This document shows positions 28,456 to 39,009 of a stretch of 64,000 nt of DNA, piece after piece. The notes below the pieces were generated by a model, which was not told the origin of the DNA, made no database searches, and saw only the letters and a list, made by a program, of their open reading frames with translations. The DNA is taken from the NCBI GenBank assembly GCA_021740845.1, contig JAIOYZ010000006.1, forward strand, positions 98,950 through 162,949, written 5' to 3'. The position numbers and the translations under genes are program-made. Positions within the stretch are counted from its first letter, which is position 1. Each line of letters opens with the position of its first letter. Source of the DNA: Bacteroidia bacterium. GTDB taxonomy: Bacteria; Bacteroidota; Bacteroidia; UKL13-3.

Positions 28456-29616
28456 TTAACTCAATAAACTTTTGGCAATAATTCTAGTTTCCTCATCTGT
28501 TGCCACATAATCGTCGATACTAGGTTTTTGAATAAACGAAACCTTGTTCATACACTTCTCATTTAACTCAGCAATTTGCAGAAATTTAATCTTGTCCTGT
28601 AAAAAGGCTTCAACTGCAATTTCATTGGCTGCATTTAAAATACAAGCCATATTTCCTCCTTTATCCATTGCCTCAAAGGCAAGTCCTAAATTTCTAAAGG
28701 TTATTGGATCTGGTTCTTCAAAAGTTAGGTTAGTAATTTCTTTAAAACTCATTCTTTTAAAATCGGTTTGAACACGAGTAGGAAAGAAAAAAGCATAATG
28801 GATAGGCAATTTCATATCTGGCAAACCCATCTGCGCCTTGATACTTCCATCGTTAAATTCAACCATTGAATGAATAATAGATTGTGGATGAACCACCACA
28901 TCTATTTGCTTTTGGTTCAAACCAAATAACCATTTTGCTTCTATTACTTCTAAACCTTTGTTCATTAAAGTGGCGCTATCAATGGTAATTTTTGCGCCCA
29001 TGCTCCAATTGGGATGTTTAAGTGCTTGTGCTTTGGTAACTTCCAATAATTCATCGCGCTTCTTTCCTCTAAACGGACCACCCGATGCTGTTAAAATTAC
29101 CTTATCAATGCTGTTTAAATTCTCTCCTACCAAACATTGAAAAATTGCTGAATGCTCAGAATCTACAGGGATTATATCTACGCGATTTTCTGCGCAAAGG
29201 TGGGTAATTAATTCTCCAGCAACTACCAAAGTCTCTTTATTTGCTAAGGCAATTCGCTTCTTATTTTCGATAGCTTTAATGGTTGGCTTTAAACCACTAT
29301 AACCAACCATGGCTGTTAAAACGATATCTGCATCAGTAATTCCCATTAATTCTTCAATGGCTTTATTACCTGCAAAAACTTTTATATCCAATGGATCCAA
29401 TACATCTTTTACCTGTTGGTATTTAGATTCATCGGCAATAACAACGTGATTAGGCTTGTATTGAATGGCTTGTTTTATCAACAAATCTGCATTGCTATTG
29501 GCTGTTAACACTTCCACTTGCAAATATTTTTCTTGTTCACTAACAACTTCCAAAGCCTGTGTGCCAATGCTTCCAGTACTGCCTAATATTGCAATTTTTT
29601 TCTTTTGATTTTCCAT
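28456..29616 (-). CDS. dxr: 1-deoxy-D-xylulose 5-phosphate reductoisomerase
   Basis: Second enzyme of the MEP isoprenoid pathway, NADPH-dependent. I start at the ATG at 29614-29616 (386 residues, MENQKKKIAILGSTGSIGTQAL), because the Rossmann motif GSTGSIG must lie near the N-terminus. The open frame to 29664 adds unconserved residues. Metal and substrate motifs are present: IPVDSEHSAIFQCL, TASGGPFRG, MGAKITIDSATLMNKGLEVIEAKWLF. It sits upstream of rseP. An inverted pair of the dispersed repeat lies just upstream (29675-29731), and another copy lies inside the gene (28914-28923). Confidence 0.96.
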   Translation of the reverse strand: MENQKKKIAILGSTGSIGTQALEVVSEQEKYLQVEVLTANSNADLLIKQAIQYKPNHVVIADESKYQQVKDVLDPLDIKVFAGNKAIEELMGITDADIVLTAMVGYSGLKPTIKAIENKKRIALANKETLVVAGELITHLCAENRVDIIPVDSEHSAIFQCLVGENLNSIDKVILTASGGPFRGKKRDELLEVTKAQALKHPNWSMGAKITIDSATLMNKGLEVIEAKWLFGLNQKQIDVVVHPQSIIHSMVEFNDGSIKAQMGLPDMKLPIHYAFFFPTRVQTDFKRMSFKEITNLTFEEPDPITFRNLGLAFEAMDKGGNMACILNAANEIAVEAFLQDKIKFLQIAELNEKCMNKVSFIQKPSIDDYVATDEETRIIAKSLLS

Positions 29617-29674
29617 AAAAACAGGCTGCAAAGTCCATATTTTTAAGCAACAATCAAAATGCAATCTTAGGTAT

Positions 29675-29731
29675 TTCGGTTTGAACCAAAATTAGCTTAC
29701 TAGCTCCATCAAAAGTTTGGTTCAAACCGAA
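29675..29731. repeat. Inverted pair of the dispersed repeat
   Basis: Two 16-base copies, TTCGGTTTGAACCAAA at 29675-29690 and its exact complement at 29716-29731, are separated by 25 bases. They could form a 16-bp hairpin between the GH3-like gene and dxr. There is no T-run on either side, so it is not an ordinary terminator. Confidence 0.85.
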
Positions 29732-29772
29732 TAAAACCCAAGAAATAAAAGAAAATGAATGAATAAAAGAAT

Positions 29773-31272
29773 CTAATTTTCCAATTGTGAAATCAATAAC
29801 TCGGCAATTTTTCTATCGTTGCTCAAGCGCGGTACTTTGTTTTGCCCACCTAATTTCCCTTGCGATTTCATATAATTAATAAATGCATCTGTAGGCAAAA
29901 CTTTAACCTTCAATGGCTGTAAAATACTTCCATCAATGAGGTCTTTGTAATAAATATTTTTTTGCTGCATGGCCTTATCAAGCTCTTGGGCAAATTGCAC
30001 TAAATTAGTGGGTGCAGTTTCAAAAGAAACCAACCACTCGTGGTAAGGCAAACCACCTTCTGGCGGATTAACCTGAGGAGCAACCGTAAATTCTGTAATA
30101 CCAATTCCGTGAAAATTAGCAACATTTAGCATGGCTTCTTCTACCTCCTCACCTATTACATGTTCACCAAATGCAGAAATATAATGTTTGATCCGACCCG
30201 TTACTTTAATGCGGTAAGGATTTTTAGAAACAAACTTTACGGTATCTCCAATAGAATAGCCGTATAAGCCAGCATTAGTAGTTAATATAATTGCATAATT
30301 TACATCCAATTCAATATCTGCTAATGAGAGCCTGGTTGGGTTTTCATCAAAGAATTCGCTAACAGGAATAAACTCAAAAAATATTCCATTGTTCACCAAA
30401 AGTAAAAGTCCGTTTGCTTCTTGTGAATCTTGGTAAGCAATAAAGCCTTCCGAAGCTGGATAGGTTTCTATGGTATCTACTTTTTTTCCGATGCTTTGTT
30501 CTAATTTGGCTCTATAAGGTTCAAAGTTTACACCTCCATAAACAAACAAATTAAAATTAGGAAACACGTCCTTAATTGGCTTACTGGTTCGTTCTTTTAT
30601 TTTATCAAAATACATTTGCACCCAAGGTGGAATTCCACTTATGAGCGTCATGTTTTGATCTATAGTTTCATCTGTAATTTTCTCTACTTTCTTCTCCCAA
30701 TCTTCCATACAATTGGTTTCATAAGAAGGCATTTGGTTTGTTCTTAAATATCCTGGCACATGGTGGTTTACAATTCCACTTAATCGTCCGGTAAATATTC
30801 CGTTCTTCTTCTCCATTTCTGGGCTACCAGATAAGAAAATTAATTTTCCATCCACGAAATTGGCATTGCCTGTTTCTGCTATATAACACAACAAAGCATT
30901 GCGCGCAGAGTTAATATGAAAGCCTATAGATTCTTTGGAAATTGGAATGTATTTTACTCCGCTTGTTGTTCCAGAAGTTTTAGCAAAATAAAGCGGTTTG
31001 CCTGGCCACAAAATATTTTCCTTGCCAGCAACGGTTTCATCTATATAGGTTTTTAAACCCTCGTAATCTTTTACGGGAACTTGGGATTTAAAATCTTGGT
31101 AGGTTTTAATTTTAGAAAAGTTATGGTCTGAACCAAATTTAGTTGGAGTTGCAGATTGAACTATCTTTTTCATCCATGTTTCTTGCCAAAACAAAGCCTG
31201 TTCGCTTTCTTTTTTCACTTTGCCAGAAATATAGCGGGCAAAGGGTTTTGCAAGAATTGCCTTTATACCCAT
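29773..31272 (-). CDS. GH3-family acyl-adenylating enzyme
   Basis: A 499-residue protein related to plant GH3 auxin-conjugating enzymes, members of the ANL adenylating superfamily. The nucleotide-binding motif is FAKTSGTTSGVKYIPIS (residues about 105-120). Later elements are FPNFNLFVYGGVNFEPYR, ETYPASEGFIAYQD and TNAGLYGYSIGDTVKFVSKNPYRIKVTGRIKHYISAFGEHVIGEEVEEAM, all in the canonical order. Bacterial GH3-like enzymes are widespread in Bacteroidota; they are presumed to activate a carboxylic acid with ATP, but the substrates are mostly unknown. It is preceded by a strong terminator and stands alone, with the inverted repeat pair after its stop. Confidence 0.92.
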   Translation of the reverse strand: MGIKAILAKPFARYISGKVKKESEQALFWQETWMKKIVQSATPTKFGSDHNFSKIKTYQDFKSQVPVKDYEGLKTYIDETVAGKENILWPGKPLYFAKTSGTTSGVKYIPISKESIGFHINSARNALLCYIAETGNANFVDGKLIFLSGSPEMEKKNGIFTGRLSGIVNHHVPGYLRTNQMPSYETNCMEDWEKKVEKITDETIDQNMTLISGIPPWVQMYFDKIKERTSKPIKDVFPNFNLFVYGGVNFEPYRAKLEQSIGKKVDTIETYPASEGFIAYQDSQEANGLLLLVNNGIFFEFIPVSEFFDENPTRLSLADIELDVNYAIILTTNAGLYGYSIGDTVKFVSKNPYRIKVTGRIKHYISAFGEHVIGEEVEEAMLNVANFHGIGITEFTVAPQVNPPEGGLPYHEWLVSFETAPTNLVQFAQELDKAMQQKNIYYKDLIDGSILQPLKVKVLPTDAFINYMKSQGKLGGQNKVPRLSNDRKIAELLISQLEN

Positions 31273-31285
31273 GGCTCAAAAATGC

Positions 31286-31316
31286 AAAAAAAAAGCGGGT
31301 TAAAAAACCCGCTTTT
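31286..31316 (-). terminator. Rho-independent terminator after the small lipoprotein gene
   Basis: An 11-bp perfect stem (AAAAGCGGGTT with AACCCGCTTTT) and 4-base loop; on the minus strand it runs into a nine-T tract. It separates the lipoprotein gene from the GH3-like gene. Confidence 0.93.
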
Positions 31317-31320
31317 AAAA

Positions 31321-31743
31321 TTATAAAGTCTTTTTTATCGAACTTAATATGGTGTTCAGATTTAAACTCTGTAACAGTTCTACTAATATATTATTAATTC
31401 CTAAACTTTTTAGGTTCAAACCGCTACCTGATAAGATTCCCAAAGCAGAATCTAAAATTTGGTTGCCTTGTTTGGTTTGATTAGCAGCCGATAATTTTGT
31501 AAAATCTGAATCAGCAACTTGAATTTTTAATGCATCGCCTACTAAAGAAGATTTAACACCATCTAATTTAAATTTATCTTTTAATTGTTTATCTAAACTA
31601 GCTAAAGCAGCCGCGGTTGTTGCTTTTTGAGCATCTTGTGCAACTGTAGAAGACTGTTTTGATAAATTGGTTAGTGCGCCGCTTTGTGCACTACAAGAAC
31701 TTAGTAGGATGGCTAATCCAAAAACAAATAATAAATTTTTCAT
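31321..31743 (-). CDS. Small lipoprotein of unknown function
   Basis: A 140-residue protein with a lipobox (LAILLSSC, cysteine at residue 17). The mature part is rich in Ala, Ser, Lys and Leu (DAQKATTAAALASLDKQLKDKFKLDGVKSSLVGDALKIQVADSDFTKL) and ends with a helical Leu/Asn-rich segment (LNLKSLGINNILVELLQSLNLNTILSSIKKTL). I recognise no family. It is a single gene closed by the terminator at 31286-31316. One dispersed-repeat copy (31413-31422) encodes SGLNL, and another lies upstream (31791-31800). Confidence 0.78.
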   Translation of the reverse strand: MKNLLFVFGLAILLSSCSAQSGALTNLSKQSSTVAQDAQKATTAAALASLDKQLKDKFKLDGVKSSLVGDALKIQVADSDFTKLSAANQTKQGNQILDSALGILSGSGLNLKSLGINNILVELLQSLNLNTILSSIKKTL

Positions 31744-31790
31744 GTGTTATTTTATGTATTGATTGTAAAAATAGTTTTTTTTCGAAAATA

Positions 31791-31800
31791 GGTTCAAACC
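31791..31800 (-). repeat. Dispersed repeat GGTTCAAACC, intergenic copy
   Basis: Exact decamer in the 61-base gap between the DUF4139 gene and the small lipoprotein gene. The flanks (ATA, ATA) depart from the usual extended form. Confidence 0.8.
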
Positions 31801-31804
31801 ATAA

Positions 31805-33400
31805 CTAAAAAGGCGAAATTATTTTATTGGAAGGATAACTGATTTCAAAAGTAAAGCGGAACTTGGAAGTTTGCTTTGGCAAAAGCTTTACCTTCCAAGT
31901 TAACTTACCCGATTCCAAATCAAAATCAGAACCTCCCTTATCGGTTAATTTTACAGTAATCTCTTGGTTGGTTGTTAATGGCACTTGATCTTCTAAATCC
32001 AATTCAATAGTTTCATTACTATTGTTAGAAAGTGTAATTTCAATAGTATTTGCATCTTTTCGGGTTGAACCAAAAAACGATTTGGTACACATTTCATTTA
32101 CCTTTTCTCGCTTGCTTACCAAACGTTTGTCGGTACCTAAAGTAATCAATAATGAATCGCTTGCACTTTGTGACAAATAAGTTTTACCAGTAAAGCTTCC
32201 TCCAAAATAAATACTAGCTTCTCCGTTCAATTGAGAAATTAAATCGTTGGATTCTATTTTGGCGGTAACAAAAACATCTTTACTTAGTTTAGGAACGCAG
32301 GCATGACCATAAACTGCATTAGAAGAAAAACTGCTAATATCAATCATTTGACCTTTTTTATCGGAAGGAATACTTTGTTTGCCGGGTACTTCAAACTCCA
32401 TGCTGACTGCATTTTGCGAAACTCTAGCATTTCCTCTATAGCCATTAAAATCTGATTCCACAGTCATTTCTTCCATTGCAACAGTTGGCTCTTCTGAATA
32501 GCTATACACATTCTTTTTATTGGCAACGACTTGGTTAAAATAAATTTTTACAGGATGTAGAACCGGTTTACTTCCTCCAGAATTTGGATTATTGGTTGCC
32601 AACTTCAATTTCACATTCGACCAATTTTCGCCAGTATTTTGGGTAATTTGGGCTTTTAAATAGAACTTAATAGGAGATTTGGTATCAGTAACCCTAATAT
32701 CATAAAGTGGTGTCCAACGAATTCCTTTTACCAAATAGGTTAATTCAAATTCACTTTCCATTCCAAACTTCAGGTTTCTTACTTGTAAAACAACCTTATT
32801 GGAAACACTCATAGTTCCCTGATTGAACTCCCTTAACTGTTCATCTATTTTTCGCTTTCTTACCAAAAGCTCCTTTTCCTTTTTGTCCAATGCAGATTTT
32901 TCAACCTTAAAATCATGAAACTTTTTTTGATAGATGGATAAAACATCTTCTAATTCTTCTGCCTTAACACCTTGAGTTCCGCCCAAATTTTTATTAGCAA
33001 TAAGCAAATCTCGCTGCATAGAGATAGCCTCTTTATCACCTCTAATATCTGCAAGTCCTTCATTAATTTTTTCTAATGAATCTTCCAAATCCACAATATA
33101 ATTAGGCTTTTCCTCTTCCTTTAAATAATCGTTTTGAACTCTAACAGACAATATCTCAACATTAGAAGAGCTCTTGGCTTCAATGGATTCTTGTAGTAAA
33201 TATGGAGAAATCTTTTCTATTATTACCGTTTGAACTCCCTCTGCTAAAAACACTTTTCCTTTTCTATGAACCTGAGCCTGGTTTCTAAATACACTTACCT
33301 CATCAATTGATGTTGGGCAATATTTAGTAACTTGGGCTTGCGAAACCAAACTGATTAAAAACACTAATATAAATAGGGTGTTTTTTGTAATTGAATTCAT
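31805..33400 (-). CDS. DUF4139/DUF4140 (MuiA-like) exported protein
   Basis: A 531-residue protein starting at the ATG at 33398-33400 so that it begins with a signal peptide (MNSITKNTLFILVFLISLVSQAQ). ATGs 6 and 45 bases further upstream are possible but less signal-like. The N-terminal domain has DEVSVFRNQAQVHRKGKVFLAEGVQTVIIEKISPYLLQESIEAKSS, as in DUF4140. A long coiled coil (about 125-205) and a C-terminal DUF4139 beta domain with YLVKGIRWTPLYDIRV and ending RFTFEISYPSNKIISPF follow. Such proteins are called mucoidy inhibitor A-like; their mechanism is not established. The gene ends four bases into the gap before the repeat copy at 31791 and follows the carboxylase gene closely. Confidence 0.87.
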   Translation of the reverse strand: MNSITKNTLFILVFLISLVSQAQVTKYCPTSIDEVSVFRNQAQVHRKGKVFLAEGVQTVIIEKISPYLLQESIEAKSSSNVEILSVRVQNDYLKEEEKPNYIVDLEDSLEKINEGLADIRGDKEAISMQRDLLIANKNLGGTQGVKAEELEDVLSIYQKKFHDFKVEKSALDKKEKELLVRKRKIDEQLREFNQGTMSVSNKVVLQVRNLKFGMESEFELTYLVKGIRWTPLYDIRVTDTKSPIKFYLKAQITQNTGENWSNVKLKLATNNPNSGGSKPVLHPVKIYFNQVVANKKNVYSYSEEPTVAMEEMTVESDFNGYRGNARVSQNAVSMEFEVPGKQSIPSDKKGQMIDISSFSSNAVYGHACVPKLSKDVFVTAKIESNDLISQLNGEASIYFGGSFTGKTYLSQSASDSLLITLGTDKRLVSKREKVNEMCTKSFFGSTRKDANTIEITLSNNSNETIELDLEDQVPLTTNQEITVKLTDKGGSDFDLESGKLTWKVKLLPKQTSKFRFTFEISYPSNKIISPF

Positions 33401-33448
33401 TCTCATAATAAGGATAATTTTTAAGGAAACGTTTCTATTTCGCAATTC

Positions 33449-34987
33449 TTACAAAGGAATATTTCCGTGTTTTTTTCTTGGCAAATTCACCACCTTATTT
33501 TCCAACATGGCAAATGCTTTGATTAATTTCTCTCGAGTTTCTTCTGGTAAAATCACATCGTCTATAAAACCTCTTTCTGCTGCGCGGTATGGATTGGCAA
33601 ATAAGTTACCATATTCCAATTCCTTAGCTTTTAAAGCTTCTGCCTTATCTTCTGCTTGGTCTATCTGACGTTTGAAAATAATTTCTGCCGCACCCTTTGC
33701 TCCCATTACTGCAATCTCAGCAGTTGGCCAAGCAAAATTCATATCGGCACCAATGTGCTTGCTATTCATTACATCGTATGCGCCACCGTATGCTTTTCTG
33801 GTAATAACGGTAATTCTGGGAACAGTTGCCTCGCAAAATGCATACAATAACTTAGCTCCATTGGTAATAATTGCATTCCATTCTTGATCCGTTCCTGGCA
33901 AGAAACCTGGAACATCTTCAAACACCAAAAGTGGAATATTAAAACAATCGCAGAAACGCACAAACCTTGCTGCTTTTTGAGAAGAATGAATATCTAAAAC
34001 ACCCGCCAAAAATGCTGGTTGGTTGGCAACAATACCAATGCTTTTTCCTGCTAAACGAGCAAAACCTACCACTATATTTTCGGCAAAGTTTTTATGCACC
34101 TCATGGAAAGAGTTTTCATCCGCTACTTCTTCAATTACTTCTCTAATATCGTAAGGTTGGTTGGCACTTTCAGGAATTATATCTGCCAATTTCTTTCTTG
34201 TTTCATCTGCTTTTGTATAAGGCAATGATGGAACTTTCTCTTCACAGTTTTGTGGAATATAACTCAACAGTTTTTTCAATTGTTGAATGGCTTCTATTTC
34301 ATTGGCAGCTGTAAAATGTGCCACTCCACTTTTAGCAGAATGCACAGATGCACCACCCAAATCTTCTGAGCTTACTTCTTCATGCGTAACTGTTTTTACC
34401 ACATTTGGTCCAGTTACAAACATATAGCTAGAGTTCTCTACCATTAAGATATAATCTGTAATGGCAGGACTATAAACAGCGCCACCCGCGCAAGGCCCCA
34501 TGATTGCCGATAATTGTGGTATTACTCCAGAAGCCAAGGTATTTCTATAAAATATATCTGCATAACCACCTAAGCTCACAACACCTTCTTGAATACGAGC
34601 TCCACCACTATCGTTTAATCCAATTAAAGGTGCACCATTTTTCATGGCTAAATCCATCAACTTGCATATTTTCTCTGCATGAGTTTCGGACAAGGAACCA
34701 CCAAAAACAGTAAAATCTTGCGAGAAAACATATGTCAAACGGCCATTAATTGTTCCGTAACCCGTTACCACACCATCGCCCAAAACCTTTAATTTTTCCA
34801 TTCCAAAATCGGAACTACGGTGTTGCACAAAGGCACCTATTTCTTCAAAAGAACCTTCATCCATTAAAAAATGAATACGCTCTCTTGCGGTTAGTTTTCC
34901 TTTCTTATGTTGTGCGGCTATTTTATCTAAACCTCCGCCTAATTGGGCTTCATCTCTCAGCTTTAATAGTTGTTCTCTTTTTTTCAT
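33449..34987 (-). CDS. Acyl-CoA (propionyl-CoA-type) carboxylase beta subunit
   Basis: Carboxyltransferase that transfers CO2 from biotin to an acyl-CoA, most likely propionyl-CoA. In 512 residues the two crotonase-like halves are complete: [38 protein letters not shown] and [27 protein letters not shown] in the first, and [46 protein letters not shown] and [40 protein letters not shown] in the second. No biotin carboxylase or biotin carrier gene is next to it, so partners lie elsewhere. The same chain can serve methylmalonyl-CoA decarboxylase; I cannot separate these. Confidence 0.93.
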   Translation of the reverse strand: MKKREQLLKLRDEAQLGGGLDKIAAQHKKGKLTARERIHFLMDEGSFEEIGAFVQHRSSDFGMEKLKVLGDGVVTGYGTINGRLTYVFSQDFTVFGGSLSETHAEKICKLMDLAMKNGAPLIGLNDSGGARIQEGVVSLGGYADIFYRNTLASGVIPQLSAIMGPCAGGAVYSPAITDYILMVENSSYMFVTGPNVVKTVTHEEVSSEDLGGASVHSAKSGVAHFTAANEIEAIQQLKKLLSYIPQNCEEKVPSLPYTKADETRKKLADIIPESANQPYDIREVIEEVADENSFHEVHKNFAENIVVGFARLAGKSIGIVANQPAFLAGVLDIHSSQKAARFVRFCDCFNIPLLVFEDVPGFLPGTDQEWNAIITNGAKLLYAFCEATVPRITVITRKAYGGAYDVMNSKHIGADMNFAWPTAEIAVMGAKGAAEIIFKRQIDQAEDKAEALKAKELEYGNLFANPYRAAERGFIDDVILPEETREKLIKAFAMLENKVVNLPRKKHGNIPL

Positions 34988-34998
34988 TTTTGAATATT

Positions 34999-37900
34999 CT
35001 AATTCAACAAATCCATAATTTCATCCACATCAATATGCTTAATTATAGATTCGTCGGTTTCAATAATATTATCTGCAAGTAATTTCTTTTTTTCCTGAAG
35101 TGCTAATATCTTTTCTTCTACCGAATTTCTGGTAATAAATTTATAGATAAACACATTTTGTTTTTGGCCAATTCTATGCGCTCTATCAATTGCCTGGCGC
35201 TCCACAGCGGGATTCCACCATGGATCAATCATAAATACATAATCCGCAGACGTTAGGTTCAAACCGAAACCACCTGCTTTTAAAGAAATAAGGAAAAATG
35301 GGGTATTGCCCTCTTGAAATTTATTAACCATTTGCTGGCGCGCCTCATTGGTCATGGAACCATCTAAATAGCAATAATCTATTTTTTGAGACTCCATCCA
35401 TTTGCGGTAAATCTCTAATTGCATTACAAATTGAGAAAAAACCAAAACCTTATGCCCTTCTGCCATGGCGGTTTCTGCCATATAAGTTACTTCTTTAAAC
35501 TTACCACTTTCTCCCTCAAAATCTGGATTAACTAATTTAGGATGATTGGCAATTTGCCTCAATTTGGTTAAGCCTTGCAATAAGGTAAATTGCGAACGGT
35601 TTACACCCAAATCTTTAATGGCTTTAATAATTTCATTGCGGTAATACGATTTCACCTTCTCATACGATTCTTCCTGCTCTTCGCTCATTTCGCAGTATAC
35701 AATTTGTTCCATTTTTGGAGGCAAATCTGTGGCCACTTGGTCTTTGGTACGGCGCAGAATAAACGGACTTATTATGGCTTTTAATTGCTGCATTTTAAGT
35801 ACATCTTTTTGCCTTTCAATGGGTAAAACAAATCGTTCTGTAAACGATTGCAAGCTACCTAACAATCCAGGATTTACAAACGAAAGTTGGCTCCATAATT
35901 CTTGAACACTATTTTCTATTGGAGTACCAGTTAATACCAGTTTATTATTTCCTCTTAATAATTTTACCGCTTTAGAAACTTGCGATTGAGCGTTTTTTAT
36001 GGCCTGACTCTCATCCAAGATGATATAATTAAATTTAAATTCTTTAAAAACATCTATATCAACACGAACGGTTCCGTATGTAGTTATAATTAAATCGTAG
36101 TTAATAAAGTATTGCGCATTCTTTATTCTATTGATTCCGGTATATACTAAAATCTTAATTCCGGGAGTAAACTTTTTAGATTCGTTGAACCAATTAAACA
36201 CCAAAGAATTGGGAACAATAATAAGTGATGGCCGAATAAAATTTTGCTTAGGCAAATTGGCATCGGCAGCAGGCTTGCTAAAACTATGATGTGCAATGCC
36301 ACCAGTTTGTTCATACAACAAACGATTCTGCGATGGTGTTGCTTGAACCCCGTGATCAAAAATATTCAACTGACCTTTCACATCTCCAATAGAACTATGT
36401 AAGGCAATTGGTTCAGACGGAACTCTAACTTCTTTTTTGGATTTTATTTGTTCTAAATAAAGCTCTCGTTCTTTCTGTATTAATGCTAAAGTTTGAATGG
36501 TTTTACCCAAACCCATATCATCTGCCAAACACCCGCCAAATTGGTTGTCTTTTAAGAAATAAAACCAATCGAAGCCTGCCTTTTGGTAAGGGCGCAATTC
36601 GCCTTTAAAATTTTGAGGCATTTCCATATCTCGCAGCTGGCCATAATCTGTAAGTTTTTTTAGCTTATCGCTTATCATCAAATACCTGCCACCATGCGAT
36701 AATTCCTCTAATAAACCAATATGGTGCTTCTCAATTTTTATATCGTCTTCGTTGGCACTAAACTCCAAAATGCCACTCAAATTCCCAAACCACTCTTCAG
36801 GAATAATGGCAATTAATCCATTAGGCAAAATAAACTCTCGCTTACCTTTTATAATGTATTCTCGCAAAGCCAAAAACGAAAAAGAGTAATCGCCAAATCG
36901 AGCAATTGCTTGCACATCAAACCAATCTTTTTGTTCTTTAACTTCTATTTTTAATTCTCTTGGACCAATAAAATACTTGGAATGAGAACTATCTTGTAAA
37001 ACATCAATTTCCTGTGCTTTTAATTCCTCAGAATATTGGTTCAGCCATTCTAAAAAAACATATTTATTAGAAGAACCAATACCTAAAAAATCTTCCTGCT
37101 TTTTAACAATATTAACGGCTGGCAAAGTAAAAAATGCTCCCTTTTCATTTAGCAATCCCATTTGCATCAGCTCTTTTGCCTTTGCCTCTTCCCATCGTCT
37201 ATTGCGGGCTACGCGGTTAAATACATATTTATCACCTGCCTTTAATAGCTGTGCATGTACTTCTTGTTCCGACTGATAATCGAAAATAATTTCGCCATAA
37301 TTAAATTCCAATTTTAAAGCAACCTCATCTTCAAATAGCTTTTGCATATTAAGAACAGCTCTTCCAAACGAGGGTTGATTTTGTATGATAAAACAATCCG
37401 ATTTTACATCGTATTTTTCTACCAATTGAATTACGAATTTACTAAGGTAAGTCTCTTCAGATTTTTTAGGAATTTGAATGTAGCGCTTGCTCATAAACGG
37501 CAAAAGTTTTTTACCATCTACATTCTTTTCAAAATCGTAAAGCATGTTTTCTACCAGCAACCAAGCAGTACTTTGCGACACAATTTGCGCGCCTCTATAC
37601 ATAAATTCTACCTTTTGGTTTTTATACCTTAAGGTAGGGTAATAGCGAATTCCTTCTGGGTTGTTTTTAAAGTGAAACCAAATATTGGCTTGCTCGTCTG
37701 CCACAGTAATTTTTACAGATGTTGGATTATTGTCGTTGCCATTTTTATAAATGGTTTTACCTCTTAGCGCCAAAAACACCTTGTGCATGCGCTCTTCAAT
37801 AAATGGTCTTATTTTTTCTTCCAATAATTCCTTGGGACAATATTTAGAAAAAAACTCAGCCGTTCTAATCTTCCGTTTTACATCAGTATTAAACTTTTTG

Positions 37901-38130
37901 AAAATATAATCGTCGTCAACCTCATCTAAAATCTTAATCAGTTTTAAATCTTCGGCGCTGATATTCTTGGCAAAATAATCGGCGGTTTTGGTAAAAACCC
38001 TTTGGTGTGTAAGGGTGTAAGCACCTTTTGTATTTACCTGCACCACATGCGGCTCCAGCACCAAACCCAAATAGGGATGATGAAACAGGGCATATATCAA
38101 AGCAAACGGTTGGGTGTTAACTACTATCAA
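34999..38130 (-). CDS. SNF2-family DEAD/DEAH-box helicase
   Basis: An ATP-dependent DNA translocase of 1043 residues. The N-terminal 480 residues are a family-specific region; motifs then follow in order: Q-like [15 protein letters not shown], Walker [21 protein letters not shown] box ([17 protein letters not shown]), [27 protein letters not shown], and the C-terminal RecA domain with [17 protein letters not shown] and [41 protein letters not shown]. Stand-alone bacterial SNF2 proteins of this kind include RapA-like remodelers and phage-defence helicases. The neighbours here are housekeeping genes, so I infer a general role. A dispersed-repeat copy is inside (35256-35265). It is probably transcribed together with the carboxylase gene. 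Confidence 0.95.
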   Translation of the reverse strand: MIVVNTQPFALIYALFHHPYLGLVLEPHVVQVNTKGAYTLTHQRVFTKTADYFAKNISAEDLKLIKILDEVDDDYIFKKFNTDVKRKIRTAEFFSKYCPKELLEEKIRPFIEERMHKVFLALRGKTIYKNGNDNNPTSVKITVADEQANIWFHFKNNPEGIRYYPTLRYKNQKVEFMYRGAQIVSQSTAWLLVENMLYDFEKNVDGKKLLPFMSKRYIQIPKKSEETYLSKFVIQLVEKYDVKSDCFIIQNQPSFGRAVLNMQKLFEDEVALKLEFNYGEIIFDYQSEQEVHAQLLKAGDKYVFNRVARNRRWEEAKAKELMQMGLLNEKGAFFTLPAVNIVKKQEDFLGIGSSNKYVFLEWLNQYSEELKAQEIDVLQDSSHSKYFIGPRELKIEVKEQKDWFDVQAIARFGDYSFSFLALREYIIKGKREFILPNGLIAIIPEEWFGNLSGILEFSANEDDIKIEKHHIGLLEELSHGGRYLMISDKLKKLTDYGQLRDMEMPQNFKGELRPYQKAGFDWFYFLKDNQFGGCLADDMGLGKTIQTLALIQKERELYLEQIKSKKEVRVPSEPIALHSSIGDVKGQLNIFDHGVQATPSQNRLLYEQTGGIAHHSFSKPAADANLPKQNFIRPSLIIVPNSLVFNWFNESKKFTPGIKILVYTGINRIKNAQYFINYDLIITTYGTVRVDIDVFKEFKFNYIILDESQAIKNAQSQVSKAVKLLRGNNKLVLTGTPIENSVQELWSQLSFVNPGLLGSLQSFTERFVLPIERQKDVLKMQQLKAIISPFILRRTKDQVATDLPPKMEQIVYCEMSEEQEESYEKVKSYYRNEIIKAIKDLGVNRSQFTLLQGLTKLRQIANHPKLVNPDFEGESGKFKEVTYMAETAMAEGHKVLVFSQFVMQLEIYRKWMESQKIDYCYLDGSMTNEARQQMVNKFQEGNTPFFLISLKAGGFGLNLTSADYVFMIDPWWNPAVERQAIDRAHRIGQKQNVFIYKFITRNSVEEKILALQEKKKLLADNIIETDESIIKHIDVDEIMDLLN

Positions 38131-38199
38131 TTACACTACACTTTAAGTTAGGCAAGATAGGTGAAAAACGAAATAGGAATCAAGTAAAAAATCTGAAAA

Positions 38200-39009
38200 T
38201 TATCCCAAAACTTCTCCTTGGAAAACTTGTTTAGCTGGTCCAATTAACCAAATATCTTCAAAACGATTCTCAGTAGAATGGTAAAAGAAACTAACTTCTA
38301 AATTACCACCCATCACCTCCACTTTTACTTGATGCCTGCCTGCTGGCAATTGGTTTAAAACGGCAGACGACAAGGCCGCAGCGGTTGCACCAGTTCCACA
38401 GGAAAGGGTTTCATCTTCCACACCACGCTCGTAAGTTCTTAAAAGTAAATCCTTTAAACCCAGCATTTGTAGATAATTAACATTTATCCCTTTTACTTTA
38501 TAGGTATCGTTGTAGCGAATAGATTTGGCTTCTTCAACTAAATTCATCTCGCGAATTGGTTCAGACCTAAACGAAACATAATGTGGAGAACCTGTATTGA
38601 GTTCAAAAATAGTTTCGCCCAATTGCTTATAGCTTGGTACATCCATCATTTTTAAGGCAATAACCTCTTGTTGGTTTTCAACTTCTTTTTTTGTGGCAAG
38701 GTGCCAGCCATCAATAGCTAAAAATTTAATTTCGGTTTGAACCAAGCCTAAATCATAAATAAATTGAGCAAAACATCTACCGCCGTTACCGCACATGCTA
38801 CTTTCATTGCCATCGCTATTAAAATACTGCATGTAAAAATCGCCAGCTTCTGTTAATTGAAGCAGAATTAATCCATCAGCTCCAACTCCAAACTTGCGAT
38901 CGCATAAATGATTAATGTAGGCAACATCATTTGCAGGGAAAGATCTATTGCGGTCGTCAATCATTACAAAATCATTGCCTGTGCCTTGGTATTTATAAAA
39001 TTTTATCAC
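38200..39009 (-). CDS. dapF: Diaminopimelate epimerase
   Basis: Converts LL- to meso-diaminopimelate for lysine and peptidoglycan. The 269-residue protein begins KFYKYQGTGNDFVMIDDRNRSF and shows both catalytic cysteine motifs, SSMCGNGGRCFAQF and ETLSCGTGATAAA, with normal spacing. It overlaps the upstream gene by 4 bases. lysA, the next pathway step, is in this window at 41711 but on the other strand. A dispersed-repeat copy lies at 38734-38743. Confidence 0.96.
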   Translation of the reverse strand: MIKFYKYQGTGNDFVMIDDRNRSFPANDVAYINHLCDRKFGVGADGLILLQLTEAGDFYMQYFNSDGNESSMCGNGGRCFAQFIYDLGLVQTEIKFLAIDGWHLATKKEVENQQEVIALKMMDVPSYKQLGETIFELNTGSPHYVSFRSEPIREMNLVEEAKSIRYNDTYKVKGINVNYLQMLGLKDLLLRTYERGVEDETLSCGTGATAAALSSAVLNQLPAGRHQVKVEVMGGNLEVSFFYHSTENRFEDIWLIGPAKQVFQGEVLG

